From the NCBI GenBank assembly GCA_035285585.1, contig JAYKGU010000315.1:5159-69158 (forward strand): a DNA stretch of 64,000 nucleotides. The letters are read 5' to 3'. The notes below the pieces were generated by a model. That model saw only the letters and a program-made list of their open reading frames with translations, had not been told where the DNA came from and did no database searches. Shown piece after piece: positions 1-9,566 of the stretch; positions within the stretch are counted from its first letter, which is position 1; the number at the start of each line of letters is the position of its first letter. Origin of the DNA: JAYKGU01 sp035285585. Its GTDB lineage: Bacteria; Cyanobacteriota; Cyanobacteriia; CAKZMO01. Both the position numbers and the translations under genes were made by a program.

Positions 1-1
1 G

Positions 2-391
2 GGCAATGACAAAATGTGGGGCAATGGGGGCCATGACGTCCTTTTCGGCAACGATGGCAACGATACCCTCTATGGGGGCATGGGCAGGGATCGATTGATT
101 GGGGGCGCAGGCAGCGATACCTTTGTTTACACGAAACGGAGCGATCGCCGCGACCTCATTACCGACTTCCAGGTGGGCACCGACCAGATCGACCTGTCCC
201 GGCTCCTCAAATCCCTCAAAATCTCTGAGACCAACGTTTTGGGGAACATTGTCCAGCTTCAACAGCGGAGCGATCGCACCCTGGTCCGCATTGACGCCGA
301 TGGCTCAGAGGGCAACCAGTCGGCCTTTACCCTGGTAGCCCTGAAAGGCGTTAGCGCCAGCGATCTGCAGGCCAGCGACTTCGTTTTCTAG
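2..391 (+). CDS. RTX (hemolysin-type calcium-binding) protein, C-terminal part
   Basis: The reading frame is open from the window edge, so only the last ~129 residues are present. The first ~38 residues are Gly/Asp-rich RTX nonapeptides (GGxGxDxLx type, e.g. GNDGNDTLYGG and GGAGSDTF), which in this family bind calcium in a parallel beta-roll. They are followed by a segment (DLITDFQVGTDQIDLS) of the kind found at the C-terminus of RTX proteins exported by type I secretion. The protein is therefore probably an extracellular calcium-binding protein; its N-terminal domain, and so its activity, lies outside the window. Confidence 0.85.
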   Translation, partial: GNDKMWGNGGHDVLFGNDGNDTLYGGMGRDRLIGGAGSDTFVYTKRSDRRDLITDFQVGTDQIDLSRLLKSLKISETNVLGNIVQLQQRSDRTLVRIDADGSEGNQSAFTLVALKGVSASDLQASDFVF

Positions 392-445
392 GCCACCCTC
401 CTGCATTTGCGGCAGGTTCTCACCCAAGGCTGGACAATCCGAACG

Positions 446-476
446 GGACAGTGGAGTGTTCAGCATCCCACTGTCC
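446..476. terminator. hairpin between convergent genes
   Basis: A perfect 9-bp inverted repeat (GGACAGTGG / CCACTGTCC, arms 446-454 and 468-476) lies between the converging RTX gene and acs. There is no T-run on either side, so intrinsic termination is only a possibility; its place between two 3' ends suits a bidirectional stop. Confidence 0.35.
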
Positions 477-483
477 TAGCGGC

Positions 484-2454
484 TCAGGCTCCAGAGCGCA
501 GTTTGTCCAGCACCGAGCGATCCTCCAGGGTCGAGGTATCCCCCGACACCTCCTGGCCTGCCGCCAGGGAGCGCAGCAGCCGCCGCATAATCTTGCCCGA
601 TCGCGTCTTGGGCAGGGCGTCGCTGAACTGAATTTCTCCCGGACGGGCGATCGCCCCGATTTCCTTGACTACGTGCTGCTTCAGCTCATTCTTCAGGGCG
701 TCACTGGGTTCCACGTCCCCTTCCAGGGTGATAAACGCAAAGATTTCTTCTCCTTTCAGCTCATCGGGCTTGCCCACCACAGCGGCCTCCGCCACGGCGG
801 GATGGGAAACCAGGGCCGACTCAATTTCCATCGTCCCCAGGCGGTGGCCCGAAACGCTGATCACATCATCCACCCGGCCCATCACCCAGAAGTAGCCGTC
901 CTCATCCCTGCGGGCACCGTCCCCGGCAAAGTAGAGATAATGGCCATCCTTCGGGGCAATGTGCTCCCAGTAGGTGCGGCGGAAGCGATCCGGATCGCCG
1001 TACACCGTGCGCATCATTCCCGGCCAGGGGTGGTTCACCACCAGGTAGCCCCCTTCGTTTGCGCCCACGGGGTTGCCGTCCAGATCCACCACGTCTGCCA
1101 GAATACCAGGGAAGGGCCGGGTGGCCGATCCGGGCTTGGTGGGAATTGCCCCCGGCAGAGGCGTGATCATCACGCCGCCCGTTTCCGTCTGCCACCAGGT
1201 ATCCACAATGGGGCAGCGGCTGTTGCCAATCACCCGGTGATACCACATCCAGGCTTCGGGGTTGATGGGTTCGCCCACGGTACCCAACAGCCGCAGGGAG
1301 GATAGATTGCGCGAGCGGGGGTGGTGCTCACCCATGCGGATGAAGGCCCGAATGGCGGTGGGAGCAGTGTAAAAGATATTCACGCCATACTTTTCCACCA
1401 CGTCCCAGAAGCAGCCCGGATTGGACGGTCGGGGCACGCCCTCATACATAACGCTGGTGGCTCCGTTGGAAAGGGGGCCGTAGACGATATAGCTGTGTCC
1501 GGTAATCCAGCCCACGTCCGCCGTACACCAGTAGACATCTGTGTCCTGCAGGTCAAAAATCCACTTAGTGGTCATGTGGGTGTAGAGGTTGTAGCCTGCG
1601 GTGGTGTGGACGACGCCCTTGGGTTTGCCGGTGCTGCCGGAGGTGTAGAGGATAAAGAGCAGATCTTCGCTGTCCATCGGCTCGGCGGGGCAGTCTGCCG
1701 AAACGCCCTGCTGCAGGTCGTGCCACCAGTGGTCGCGCCCCGGCTCCATCGTTATATCTTCTCTGGTGCGCTGCACTACCAGCACATTTTCGACCGTGGG
1801 GGCAGCACCGTTGGCCAGGGCGGCATCCACCTGGCTCTTGAGGGCGATCACCTTGTCTTTGCGGAAGCCACCATCGGCGGTCACCACCAGCTTGGCCTTG
1901 CCATCGTTGAGGCGATCGCGCAATGCCTCGGCACTAAACCCGCCAAACACCACTGTATGAGGCGCACCAATACGAGCACAGGCCAGCATGGCGATCGCCG
2001 CCTCTGGAATCATGGGCATGTAGATGCCCACCACGTCTCCTTTTTGAATGCCCAACTGCTTGAGCACATTGGCAAATTGACAAACTTCCCGGTGGAGCTG
2101 GGCATAGGTGAGGGTGCGGGAATCCCCCGGCTCCCCTTCCCAAATGAGGGCCGCCTTATTGCGCCGCCAGGTGGTCAGGTGGCGATCGAGGCAGTTATAG
2201 GACAGGTTGAGCTTCCCCCCGTCAAACCACTTGGCAAACGGCGGCTGCCAGTCTAAAACGGTTTGCCATTTTTGAAACCAGTGCAGTTCGGTTTCAGCCA
2301 GCTCTGCCCAAAACTGCTCCGGGTTAGCCCTGGCCTGCTCGTAAAGGCGCTCGTAGTCTGCCAGACTCTTAATGTGCGCGTTCTGGGCAAATTCCTGGGG
2401 AGGTTGGAAGAGCCGGTTTTCGTGGAGGACGGATTCAATTGCAGGGTGTGACAT
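484..2454 (-). CDS. acs: acetyl-CoA synthetase
   Basis: A 656-residue protein with the full length and motifs of AMP-forming acetate-CoA ligase, which converts acetate, ATP and CoA to acetyl-CoA via acetyl-AMP in the cytosol. The nucleotide-binding loop YTSGSTGKPKG is at about residues 270-280, the aromatic-rich motif DTWWQTETGG at about 418-427, and the C-terminal PKTRSGK puts the conserved catalytic lysine at residue 621. In other bacteria this lysine is reversibly acetylated to control activity. The ATG at 2454 gives the usual N-terminus. It is transcribed away from the acidic-protein gene and converges on the RTX gene. Confidence 0.97.
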   Translation of the reverse strand: MSHPAIESVLHENRLFQPPQEFAQNAHIKSLADYERLYEQARANPEQFWAELAETELHWFQKWQTVLDWQPPFAKWFDGGKLNLSYNCLDRHLTTWRRNKAALIWEGEPGDSRTLTYAQLHREVCQFANVLKQLGIQKGDVVGIYMPMIPEAAIAMLACARIGAPHTVVFGGFSAEALRDRLNDGKAKLVVTADGGFRKDKVIALKSQVDAALANGAAPTVENVLVVQRTREDITMEPGRDHWWHDLQQGVSADCPAEPMDSEDLLFILYTSGSTGKPKGVVHTTAGYNLYTHMTTKWIFDLQDTDVYWCTADVGWITGHSYIVYGPLSNGATSVMYEGVPRPSNPGCFWDVVEKYGVNIFYTAPTAIRAFIRMGEHHPRSRNLSSLRLLGTVGEPINPEAWMWYHRVIGNSRCPIVDTWWQTETGGVMITPLPGAIPTKPGSATRPFPGILADVVDLDGNPVGANEGGYLVVNHPWPGMMRTVYGDPDRFRRTYWEHIAPKDGHYLYFAGDGARRDEDGYFWVMGRVDDVISVSGHRLGTMEIESALVSHPAVAEAAVVGKPDELKGEEIFAFITLEGDVEPSDALKNELKQHVVKEIGAIARPGEIQFSDALPKTRSGKIMRRLLRSLAAGQEVSGDTSTLEDRSVLDKLRSGA

Positions 2455-2654
2455 GGGTAAATCAGCAGCAGAACAATGAAGAGTAAAGGGTTTCAGGGGC
2501 GATCGCCAGTACCTGACCCAGCCATTCCAGTACCATACTGCGTTTCCTGGTTAATTGAGCAACCAGTTAGATTTTCTTTAAGCTGCGACGAAAGTGGCGC
2601 AATTTCCAGGAAAATTGGGAAACTATCCTGCAGATAGGATCCACCATTTTTCTA

Positions 2655-2686
2655 GGCCGAATTTTGAGCAGGCCGAATTTTGAGCA
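2655..2686. repeat. 16-bp perfect tandem duplication
   Basis: The unit GGCCGAATTTTGAGCA occurs twice head to tail (2655-2670 and 2671-2686) with no mismatch. Confidence 0.9.
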
Positions 2687-2735
2687 TGTTGAAAACTATT
2701 ACAAATCTTCTGAAATGAGCTACCCTTATGACATC

Positions 2736-2773
2736 TGTGGGCATAGGTTGAAAATATGGGCATAGGTTGAAAA
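2736..2773. repeat. 19-bp tandem duplication
   Basis: Two adjacent 19-bp units (2736-2754 and 2755-2773) share GGGCATAGGTTGAAAA and differ at a single position. Confidence 0.9.
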
Positions 2774-3081
2774 GAGCAATTCTGCCGCAAGAGTTATCGT
2801 TAGATAGCTGTGGATCAATAGCTGCAGGTTCATATCTTTAGGCAGATGCTTTCACATAGATGTTTCCGACCAGCGATTTACAATCTACCTACAAACGTCC
2901 GCCAGCTTTTTCTAAGCACATGTTCCCAGCTTATTTGCTAATCAGCCCTTCTGGACAGTCGCAAAGCGGGCCGGGTGAGATGAGGATTCTGAAATCGAAC
3001 TGGGAAACCTAATGTTCAAAGCCGCGAAAAAAGCATCCATCTTTTATTTGCCGCCTCTATTGTTTAGTCAAGGATTCTGTC

Positions 3082-6000
3082 GTGACTTCTCAACGGGATC
3101 AATTACAAGCGCTTATTAAGAGAATTGACGATTTGCTGAAGCGCACCGACTCTCGGTCCGGCGTTCGGCTACCCGAAATGGGGGCAGAGCGCCAGGTACT
3201 GGCGCAAACCCGTGAGTACCTGAGCCGCCTGGAGCAGCAAATGGCGGGCGGGCAGCCCTTTCCCCAGCCCGATAACGGCAGCGCCCTGATGGCCCAAAAT
3301 CAGCAGGGGTGGCAGGCTCCAGCGCCGCAGATGGCCGAAACGGCCCAGCAGGTGCTGCAGGCCATTGTGCAGGAAATGAGCTTCCTGCGCACCAACATGA
3401 TGCAGCCGCTGCGGGAAGAGGTGATTCAGCTTCAGCAAGAGCGGCACTTGCTGACAACCGAGATTCAGCGACTGCAGCAAGAGCGCCAGCAGCTGGCGGC
3501 GTCGCCCCAGCTCAACCAGCAAAAAATGATCCAGGAGTTTCTGAAAACGCTGATGGGGCGGCTGCAGGAGCAGCTTGCAGGCCAGGTGGCCCAGGCGATC
3601 GCCAATCTGGAAGCCCAGGCGGCTCAAACCTACTCGCTCACTGGGGGGGCTGCCCCCCAACAAATCCAGGGCCAGTCCACGGCCCTGCCCCGCCTGTCTC
3701 CCGCCGAACGACTCAAGCACCTGCAGCGCTTACAGGCCCAGTCTGACGATTTACTGCTGCGGCTGGACTCGACCCTGCGCGTCGTTTTTGAATCGCTGCA
3801 AACTAACGTTACTAGCTACCAGGACTCCCTCGCTCAGGGCCTGGAAACCATGCAAAGCCTTGGTCAGCCTGGAGAAACCATGTTTACCGCCCTGGTGAAT
3901 CGGCTGGCCAATCAGCTGGGGCGGGAAGCCTCTTATTACCTCAAGTCGCCGCCGCCCACCGAGTGGGAACTGCCCGGTCTGGCCAGCACCGACCAGGGAA
4001 CAGATATTTTACTGGCCAATTCACCTGCAGACCAGGCTGAACAGCCACCGACATCCTCCGTGGCGGCGTCTCAGAATGTCCAGGACGAGATCCCCGACGA
4101 CCAGGTCAACCGCATCCTGGGAACGGCTGCGCCTGCACCCGCCTCGTCCGCGCCAGAAACAGCCGCCCCGATCAGCCACCCCCTCATCAACGATCTGCTC
4201 AACGACCTGGATGCAGACCTGGCTAACCTGAACCAGGAGGACGACCTGGAGCTAGACCTGGGCCTGGACAACCTGGATCTGGACGCCGCCAGCATCGATT
4301 TGGCCGATGAGCTGTCCGACGGGGACACACCCACGCCGCTTGCCGATGACCCGTCTCCCCTACCACCAGCCGCCGCGCCTCAGCCCCCTAGCATTGAGGT
4401 AAATGACCTGTTTAGTGAGCTGGGTGAGCTGAATGAATTGGATGCAGCACCTGATGTCGCCGATGTCCCCGCTGACGCTGCCCCCCCAGAAAGAATGCCC
4501 GGAGCAGTCGATGCCGAGACAGATGAGGCCCTGGCGTTGCTGAACCAGCTCGCTACCGAGATGGAGGATCAGTTAGATGAATCACCCTGGGATAAGCCAG
4601 GGGAGGAGACGAGCGATCGCCCGTCGGAGGATAATCTATCTGAAATGGCCACCCAAAGCGATTGGGATGCCCTGGATGAACCGCTCTATGGCGATCGCCC
4701 CGACCTCTATGCAGAATCATCTGGCCTTCTGAATAACGAAATTGACCACGCGATCAGCGACAGCTTTGAGGACGAACTTGAAGCCGAGCTTGAAGCCGAG
4801 CTTGAAACCGAGCTTGAAGACAAACCTGCAGCCGCAGCAGACGAGATCGATGATTTTTATGCCGTCTTCAACGCCGCTACCGGCAGCGATCCATTAAGCT
4901 CGGACGACGATATTGACTCCTATGATCTCGATCCAGATGACCTCGATTCCAAAGAGGGCCATCAGGAAATTGACTCAGAAGCCTCTCTCTCGAACCTGTT
5001 TGATGAAACGGCTGACGAAACGGCTGAGGAAGAGTTCTTCACTGCCTCAGCCGGGCAGCCCGACTGGAACCAAATCGGCGGCTCAGAGGAGGTGGAGACA
5101 ATCCAGCGCCTGACGGATCTGGTGCCCGATGACCCCTTCCCTGACTCAGATATGTCCACTGAGCTGTCTGAGCTAGCCGCGGGCGATCGCTATACCAACG
5201 GTTCAGCAGACATTTATATCCAGGCCTCTCCCGATGAAGACCTGCTCTCAACCACAGATACGGCGCTCACATCGGCTGATTTTCAGCTCGACGACACCCT
5301 GATGCGCCAGCTTTCAGTGGATCTGTCAAGCCTGGAAGGGCTGGAAGACGTGGAAGACGTGGAAGATACGGGGCTGGCAGAAGGCCCACCCACCGCCGCC
5401 GAAGAAGACTGGGCGGCAGCGGCAGCTACCCTTGATGCTTTTAGCGATGAGCTGGGGCCGCAAATTTCCCCTGACGAATCGGCTTTTGCTGAGCAACCTT
5501 CCCCAGAACATGTCCCCGATGCGCCTCCCGAGGCAGAGGGATCTGGAGCTGACTCTAGCGAATTGAGCAACGGGATGACGCTAGACAGCTTTGCAGACCG
5601 GATTTGGCCGCCTGCTTCGATCCTGGCAGACGAAACAGATGCAAGCCCTGCCGCCTCAGCGCCAGCCAACCCATCTCTGGAAGGCACCATCGAGTCGCTG
5701 TTTGAAGATGAAGGCTGGAAAACCCTCTCCCAAAATGAACCTGGTTCAGCCAGCCACTCGGCTGCTATTTCCCAGGAGGATTTGGGCCTTGATGGACTGT
5801 TTCAGACGGACGACGGGGATGATGCCCTGTCCGATCCTCCGGCAACCCCAGCGCGATCGCCCAACCGTCCCACCGATGATCCTGAGACGCTCACCTATCC
5901 CTCGGCCCAGCTCTTTGCGGATCTCTTCCCCACCCCATCAGTTCCGGCTGAAGGGGAGATGGGCGATCGCTTCGACATGACCCTGGATGATTTCGGCATG

Positions 6001-6351
6001 GCCGCCGATCCCTGGGAAGAAGTACCCGCCAACCCATCACCCGCCGCCGATTCTGATACCGGAGCAGGAGAAGAAACGCTGACCCGCGAGAGCATTGCCG
6101 CCCTATTTAGCGACTTACCGGAGGAAGCCCCTGGTGCGCCATCCCAGGGGGAAAGCCCGGAGCAAACCCTGGCCGATCTGCTGCGGAACCCTAACGCATC
6201 GGTGCCGGGGCGCGATCGCCCCCCTGAGACCATCGAATTCCCCTCCCCGGAAGGGCTGGATCGGGAGAACGACCTCGATCCTTTCTCCCTGCTTTTTGAG
6301 TCGCGGGATGTGGATACTCCCAGCGGCGAGGATACTGAAAAAAAAAACTAG
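3082..6351 (+). CDS. large acidic coiled-coil protein of unknown function
   Basis: 1089 residues. GTG start with AAGGA 7 nt upstream. Residues ~1-290 are rich in Gln, Leu, Arg and Glu with heptad-like stretches and read as coiled coil; the rest is low-complexity Asp/Glu/Pro/Ser/Ala, strongly acidic, with short repeats such as ELEAELEAELETELE near residue 565. There is no signal peptide or membrane segment. I do not recognise the family. The last codons are GAA AAA AAA AAC TAG, so the stop is preceded by ten A residues that contain an A_AAA_AAC heptamer in the correct phase. A -1 shift there would join this protein to the Hsp70-like protein downstream. The composition suggests a flexible scaffold or client-binding partner (inference). 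Confidence 0.85.
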   Translation: MTSQRDQLQALIKRIDDLLKRTDSRSGVRLPEMGAERQVLAQTREYLSRLEQQMAGGQPFPQPDNGSALMAQNQQGWQAPAPQMAETAQQVLQAIVQEMSFLRTNMMQPLREEVIQLQQERHLLTTEIQRLQQERQQLAASPQLNQQKMIQEFLKTLMGRLQEQLAGQVAQAIANLEAQAAQTYSLTGGAAPQQIQGQSTALPRLSPAERLKHLQRLQAQSDDLLLRLDSTLRVVFESLQTNVTSYQDSLAQGLETMQSLGQPGETMFTALVNRLANQLGREASYYLKSPPPTEWELPGLASTDQGTDILLANSPADQAEQPPTSSVAASQNVQDEIPDDQVNRILGTAAPAPASSAPETAAPISHPLINDLLNDLDADLANLNQEDDLELDLGLDNLDLDAASIDLADELSDGDTPTPLADDPSPLPPAAAPQPPSIEVNDLFSELGELNELDAAPDVADVPADAAPPERMPGAVDAETDEALALLNQLATEMEDQLDESPWDKPGEETSDRPSEDNLSEMATQSDWDALDEPLYGDRPDLYAESSGLLNNEIDHAISDSFEDELEAELEAELETELEDKPAAAADEIDDFYAVFNAATGSDPLSSDDDIDSYDLDPDDLDSKEGHQEIDSEASLSNLFDETADETAEEEFFTASAGQPDWNQIGGSEEVETIQRLTDLVPDDPFPDSDMSTELSELAAGDRYTNGSADIYIQASPDEDLLSTTDTALTSADFQLDDTLMRQLSVDLSSLEGLEDVEDVEDTGLAEGPPTAAEEDWAAAAATLDAFSDELGPQISPDESAFAEQPSPEHVPDAPPEAEGSGADSSELSNGMTLDSFADRIWPPASILADETDASPAASAPANPSLEGTIESLFEDEGWKTLSQNEPGSASHSAAISQEDLGLDGLFQTDDGDDALSDPPATPARSPNRPTDDPETLTYPSAQLFADLFPTPSVPAEGEMGDRFDMTLDDFGMAADPWEEVPANPSPAADSDTGAGEETLTRESIAALFSDLPEEAPGAPSQGESPEQTLADLLRNPNASVPGRDRPPETIEFPSPEGLDRENDLDPFSLLFESRDVDTPSGEDTEKKN
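6342..6348 (+). promoter_or_regulatory. candidate -1 ribosomal frameshift (slippery) site
   Basis: A AAA AAC in the X_XXY_YYZ phase of the upstream gene, immediately followed by its TAG stop (6349-6351), inside a run of ten A (6338-6347). After a -1 shift the frame CTA GCT GAA CCG stays open for 15 codons into the ATG at 6393 and through to 8288. Transcriptional slippage adding one A would have the same effect. I could not see a convincing downstream stem-loop. Confidence 0.45.
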
Positions 6352-6392
6352 CTGAACCGGCAGCACCAACCGATTCTCCCCGGCCATTCGCC

Positions 6393-8288
6393 ATGCCCCC
6401 CGCCCTGGATGACTGGCCGCGAGAGGCGGGTGAGTCGCCCTGGTGCTTAGGGATCGACATCGGTACCACGGGCATCTCAGCGGTGCTGCTCCATCGCGTC
6501 GAGCGCCGTCTTTATCCGCTCTACTGGCAGCGACTGGAGGGTGCTTCAACGCCCCGATTGGGTCGCCGCTTTCGCCTCCCTGCTACCGTGCAGTATGTTC
6601 AGAATGGGCAGGGGGGAAGCCTCGACATTCTGGCCAGTTTTGCCGACCAGCCTCCCCAGGCCCCCCCCCATGGTTCCGCAAGCCTGCAGCTTGACAGCCT
6701 CAAGCCCTACCTCAATCTGGCCATTCCCCACTATTCACCTCAGACTGAACAGTGGGAGCCAGTGCTGCAGTGGTCCAACTCCCAGGCCATCACCCTCAGC
6801 TGGATTTACCAAACCCTGCTTTCGCTGCTGGCAACTCTGAATCAGCGATCGCCCTCCACGTCCCTCTGGCAAATGGCCCCACGACCAATGCTGGTGTGTG
6901 GCGCAGTGGGGCTGGCGGATGAACAGCTTCATGAAGCCCTGCGTCAAACGGCGGTTGTCCTGGTGGGCTGTCCTGCTGACTGGACGGAGGCCTATCGGTT
7001 CAACATTCGGGAGGCTCTCTTGGGGGCACGGCTGGTGTCGCGGCCTCAGCAAGTTCTATTCGTAGACGAGGCGATCGCCACCCTCCTGTCCGAGTTGCGC
7101 AGTGCCGATGCCCAACCCATTACCCTCCCCAGCCAGCTCTCCCACAAACCCCAGCTCTACAGCCGCGACTGGCAGGGCCATACGCTAATCATCAATGGCG
7201 GCGCAGCGGTAACCGAATTAGCCCTGGTCAATTTGCCTGGAGCCAACGACCCGCTCACCCACACGGCATTTCTCCGACGAACCCTGCCCTATGCAGGCCA
7301 CGCCCTCGACCAGGATATCGTCTGCCAGATTCTTTATCCGCTGCTGTGTAGCCGAGTGCCCGCCCAACAGGCACTGCAGGACTTCCTCACCCAGCTCGAT
7401 CTGGCGACGGTAGACTTTCCCTCCGTAGGGGAACCGGATTTAGTTAAGCGCCATCGGCTGCAGCAGCGGCTCCGGCAGTCGGCCCAGGGGCTGGAGTGTC
7501 TGGCGATCGCCCGCCGCCTGAAGGTTCACCTGCAGCACAAAACCGAAGATACCTTTGAACTAGCTGGGCAGACCTGGAGCGTCACCCGCCCGGATCTGGG
7601 CAGCCGAATCTTTTTACCCTACATCCAGCGGCTCAAGCGCGACATCAATGCGCTCCTGGAAAAACAAGACATCCAACCCGCAGCGATTCAGCAAATCATC
7701 TGTTCCGGTGGCACAGCCTCGCTGCGCATGGTGGCCCTCTGGCTACGGGAAAAGTTTGCCAACGCCACTATCGTACAAGACACCTATGGGGGCGATCGCC
7801 CTTCGCCCCACCACGATGCCCTGTCTACCTGCAGCCGCGTTGCCTATGGGCTGGCAGCCCTGCCGCTCCACCCCCACTTGCTGGAGTCCCTCCAGCAGAC
7901 CTGCGAGCCTTATCATCTCCTGGCGCTGCTGCTGCAGATGCCTCCAGATGTGTCCCTATCTCTGGAGGCCATCCTCTCTTTTCTGCAGGAGCACGGCATT
8001 GATCCCGAACGGTGCCATCAGGAAGTGTTGGCCATTCTGGAGTCCCACCTGCCAGCCGGTCTGGTGCCCACCGCCCCTGACCAGGTGCTGCTCACGGTGC
8101 CCTCCTGGGACTACATGCAAACCCAACTTTCCTCAGAGACGCCGCTGTTTCAGCCTATGGGCGATCGCCTCTACCATGCCAATGCCCAACAGTGGCAGCG
8201 GCTGCATCGCTATTTACACTTGATTACCACCAGCACGCGGCAAAAGTTTTTTGATGCAGCAGGGGTCAGCTTTACGCTCCATCGCTAG
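6393..8288 (+). CDS. Hsp70/actin-fold ATPase-like protein
   Basis: 631 residues. The N-terminus has the phosphate-1 signature of the Hsp70/actin/sugar-kinase fold (LGIDIGTTGISAVLL, about 19-33). A DEAIATLLSEL segment (~228-238) resembles the connect region, a degenerate phosphate-2 loop (LIINGGAAVTELALV) lies near 263-277, and SGGTASLRMV near 436-445 fits the adenosine loop. A helical C-terminal part of ~180 residues is unlike DnaK's substrate domain. It is probably an ATP-dependent chaperone-like or assembly protein. It begins 41 bp after the acidic gene with no evident Shine-Dalgarno, and its frame is open back to the A10 tract, so it may be made by coupling or as a fusion. Confidence 0.75.
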   Translation: MPPALDDWPREAGESPWCLGIDIGTTGISAVLLHRVERRLYPLYWQRLEGASTPRLGRRFRLPATVQYVQNGQGGSLDILASFADQPPQAPPHGSASLQLDSLKPYLNLAIPHYSPQTEQWEPVLQWSNSQAITLSWIYQTLLSLLATLNQRSPSTSLWQMAPRPMLVCGAVGLADEQLHEALRQTAVVLVGCPADWTEAYRFNIREALLGARLVSRPQQVLFVDEAIATLLSELRSADAQPITLPSQLSHKPQLYSRDWQGHTLIINGGAAVTELALVNLPGANDPLTHTAFLRRTLPYAGHALDQDIVCQILYPLLCSRVPAQQALQDFLTQLDLATVDFPSVGEPDLVKRHRLQQRLRQSAQGLECLAIARRLKVHLQHKTEDTFELAGQTWSVTRPDLGSRIFLPYIQRLKRDINALLEKQDIQPAAIQQIICSGGTASLRMVALWLREKFANATIVQDTYGGDRPSPHHDALSTCSRVAYGLAALPLHPHLLESLQQTCEPYHLLALLLQMPPDVSLSLEAILSFLQEHGIDPERCHQEVLAILESHLPAGLVPTAPDQVLLTVPSWDYMQTQLSSETPLFQPMGDRLYHANAQQWQRLHRYLHLITTSTRQKFFDAAGVSFTLHR

Positions 8289-8803
8289 GAAATTACCGGA
8301 AATGGTCTGGTTGGTGTTGTAGGGGCAAATGGATTTGTCTTGAAAGTCCGTCGGCTCGGGATATTTTCTCTAGGAAAGTGCCTGAGACAGGGCCGCCTGC
8401 CAGGCTATCGGTAGTAAAACTGACATCCGTGGGAACTAGCGTCAGCGGGTTACACGGAGGCAGATGGTGGTTGTGGCAGATCTCCATGGGGGGTTAGACC
8501 CCTCATAAGACTCTGCCAAGACCCTTGGAGATTCCACTGCCGGACTGAAGAGGTATAGCTTCTATCACATCTTTACAAAGGCCACATCGAATTCAAAGAT
8601 TAGACAAATACCCGACATTTGCCTACCTGGATCCGAGAGACAATTCGTATATTTACGGAAAGACAATTTCATACCGCTTGCACCAGTAGACATTCGTTTT
8701 ACAAACTTCTCATCTAGCCTGTCATCATATATCTACTGCATCGGTCATCGTCGAAATATTAACCAGTCACCACCGAAAGGAAATTAAGAGATAAGGGCTT
8801 ACC
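8289..8803. other. 515-bp intergenic region
   Basis: No supported gene. The right half is AT-rich and should contain the promoter of the sugar transferase gene. AAGGG at 8793-8797 is the likely ribosome binding site for the GTG at 8804. No tRNA, terminator with a T-run or long repeat was seen. Confidence 0.5.
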
Positions 8804-9499
8804 GTGATTACCACCTCTAACCTTTCCCCCTCCACTGCACATTCTCCCGCAAGGGTTCAGCCACCAGCCGCCGCTGGCATCTCTGAAAACTTGCATCCCT
8901 CCGTTAACAGCAAGCTCAAGCGATTGGTCGATATTGTCGGTGCCCTGGCTGGATTAGCCATTACCGCCCCAGTTGCCTTAGTCGTGGCGATCGCCACCCA
9001 ATTTGATAACCCTGGCCCCATTTTCTACAGTCAAACTCGCTGTGGGGCAGGCGGCTATACCTTCCGCATCTGGAAGTTTCGCTCAATGGTTGTCAATGCC
9101 GACCAGCTCAAGCATCTGGTACCCAACCAGGCCAAGGGCCTTATCTTTAAGAACAGCAATGATCCCCGCATTACCCGTGTTGGCCGCTTCCTGCGTCGCA
9201 CAAGCCTGGATGAATTGCCCCAGTTCTGGAACGTCCTTCGCGGTGAGATGAGTCTGGTGGGTACCCGCCCACCCACCGTGGATGAAGTGCTGCAGTACGA
9301 ACCCCACCACTGGAAGCGCCTGTACGTCAAACCAGGTATTACGGGCGAGTGGCAGGCCAATGGTCGTTCGAAGGTAGAAGATTTTGAAGACATCGTTGCG
9401 CTAGACGTCGCTTACCAGGAAAAGTGGTCAGTGGCCTACGATATCTACCTCATCCTTAAGACCATCTGGGTGGTCTTGAAGAAGGAAGGCGCTTATTAA
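8804..9499 (+). CDS. polyprenol-phosphate sugar-1-phosphate transferase
   Basis: 231 residues, GTG start. It matches the bacterial sugar transferase family (monotopic phosphoglycosyl transferases, WcaJ/PglC core): a hydrophobic re-entrant helix at ~42-66, then the conserved block KFRSMVVNAD, the catalytic Asp-Glu pair in SLDELPQ (~131-137), GEMSLVGTRPP (~147-157), and the C-terminal KPGITGEWQANGRS (~175-188). These enzymes load the first sugar phosphate onto undecaprenyl phosphate at the inner face of the membrane to start exopolysaccharide or O-chain synthesis. No other polysaccharide genes adjoin it. It ends before a strong terminator, so it appears to be a single-gene unit. Confidence 0.92.
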   Translation: MITTSNLSPSTAHSPARVQPPAAAGISENLHPSVNSKLKRLVDIVGALAGLAITAPVALVVAIATQFDNPGPIFYSQTRCGAGGYTFRIWKFRSMVVNADQLKHLVPNQAKGLIFKNSNDPRITRVGRFLRRTSLDELPQFWNVLRGEMSLVGTRPPTVDEVLQYEPHHWKRLYVKPGITGEWQANGRSKVEDFEDIVALDVAYQEKWSVAYDIYLILKTIWVVLKKEGAY

Positions 9500-9566
9500 G
9501 TAGACCCTGAAAATCGACCCCAGGCAATAACCAGGGGCAACGATCTCATCGGCCTGTAGAAATCGT

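Larger units (their letters stand above)
2455..3081. other. 627-bp divergent intergenic region with tandem duplications
   Basis: AT-rich spacer that should hold the promoters of acs (left) and the acidic-protein gene (right). It has no coding potential that I can support. It contains two separate tandem duplications, listed apart. The right-hand end carries AAGGA at 3070-3074, a ribosome binding site 7 nt before the GTG at 3082. Confidence 0.6.

Noticed and set aside
1321..2256. 311-codon plus-strand frame opposite acs
   Set aside because: Antisense shadow of the strongly supported acs gene; no recognisable motifs and no ribosome binding site.
6349..6393. Downstream stimulatory stem-loop for the frameshift site
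   Set aside because: Only a 4-bp CCGG self-pairing was visible, too weak to claim.
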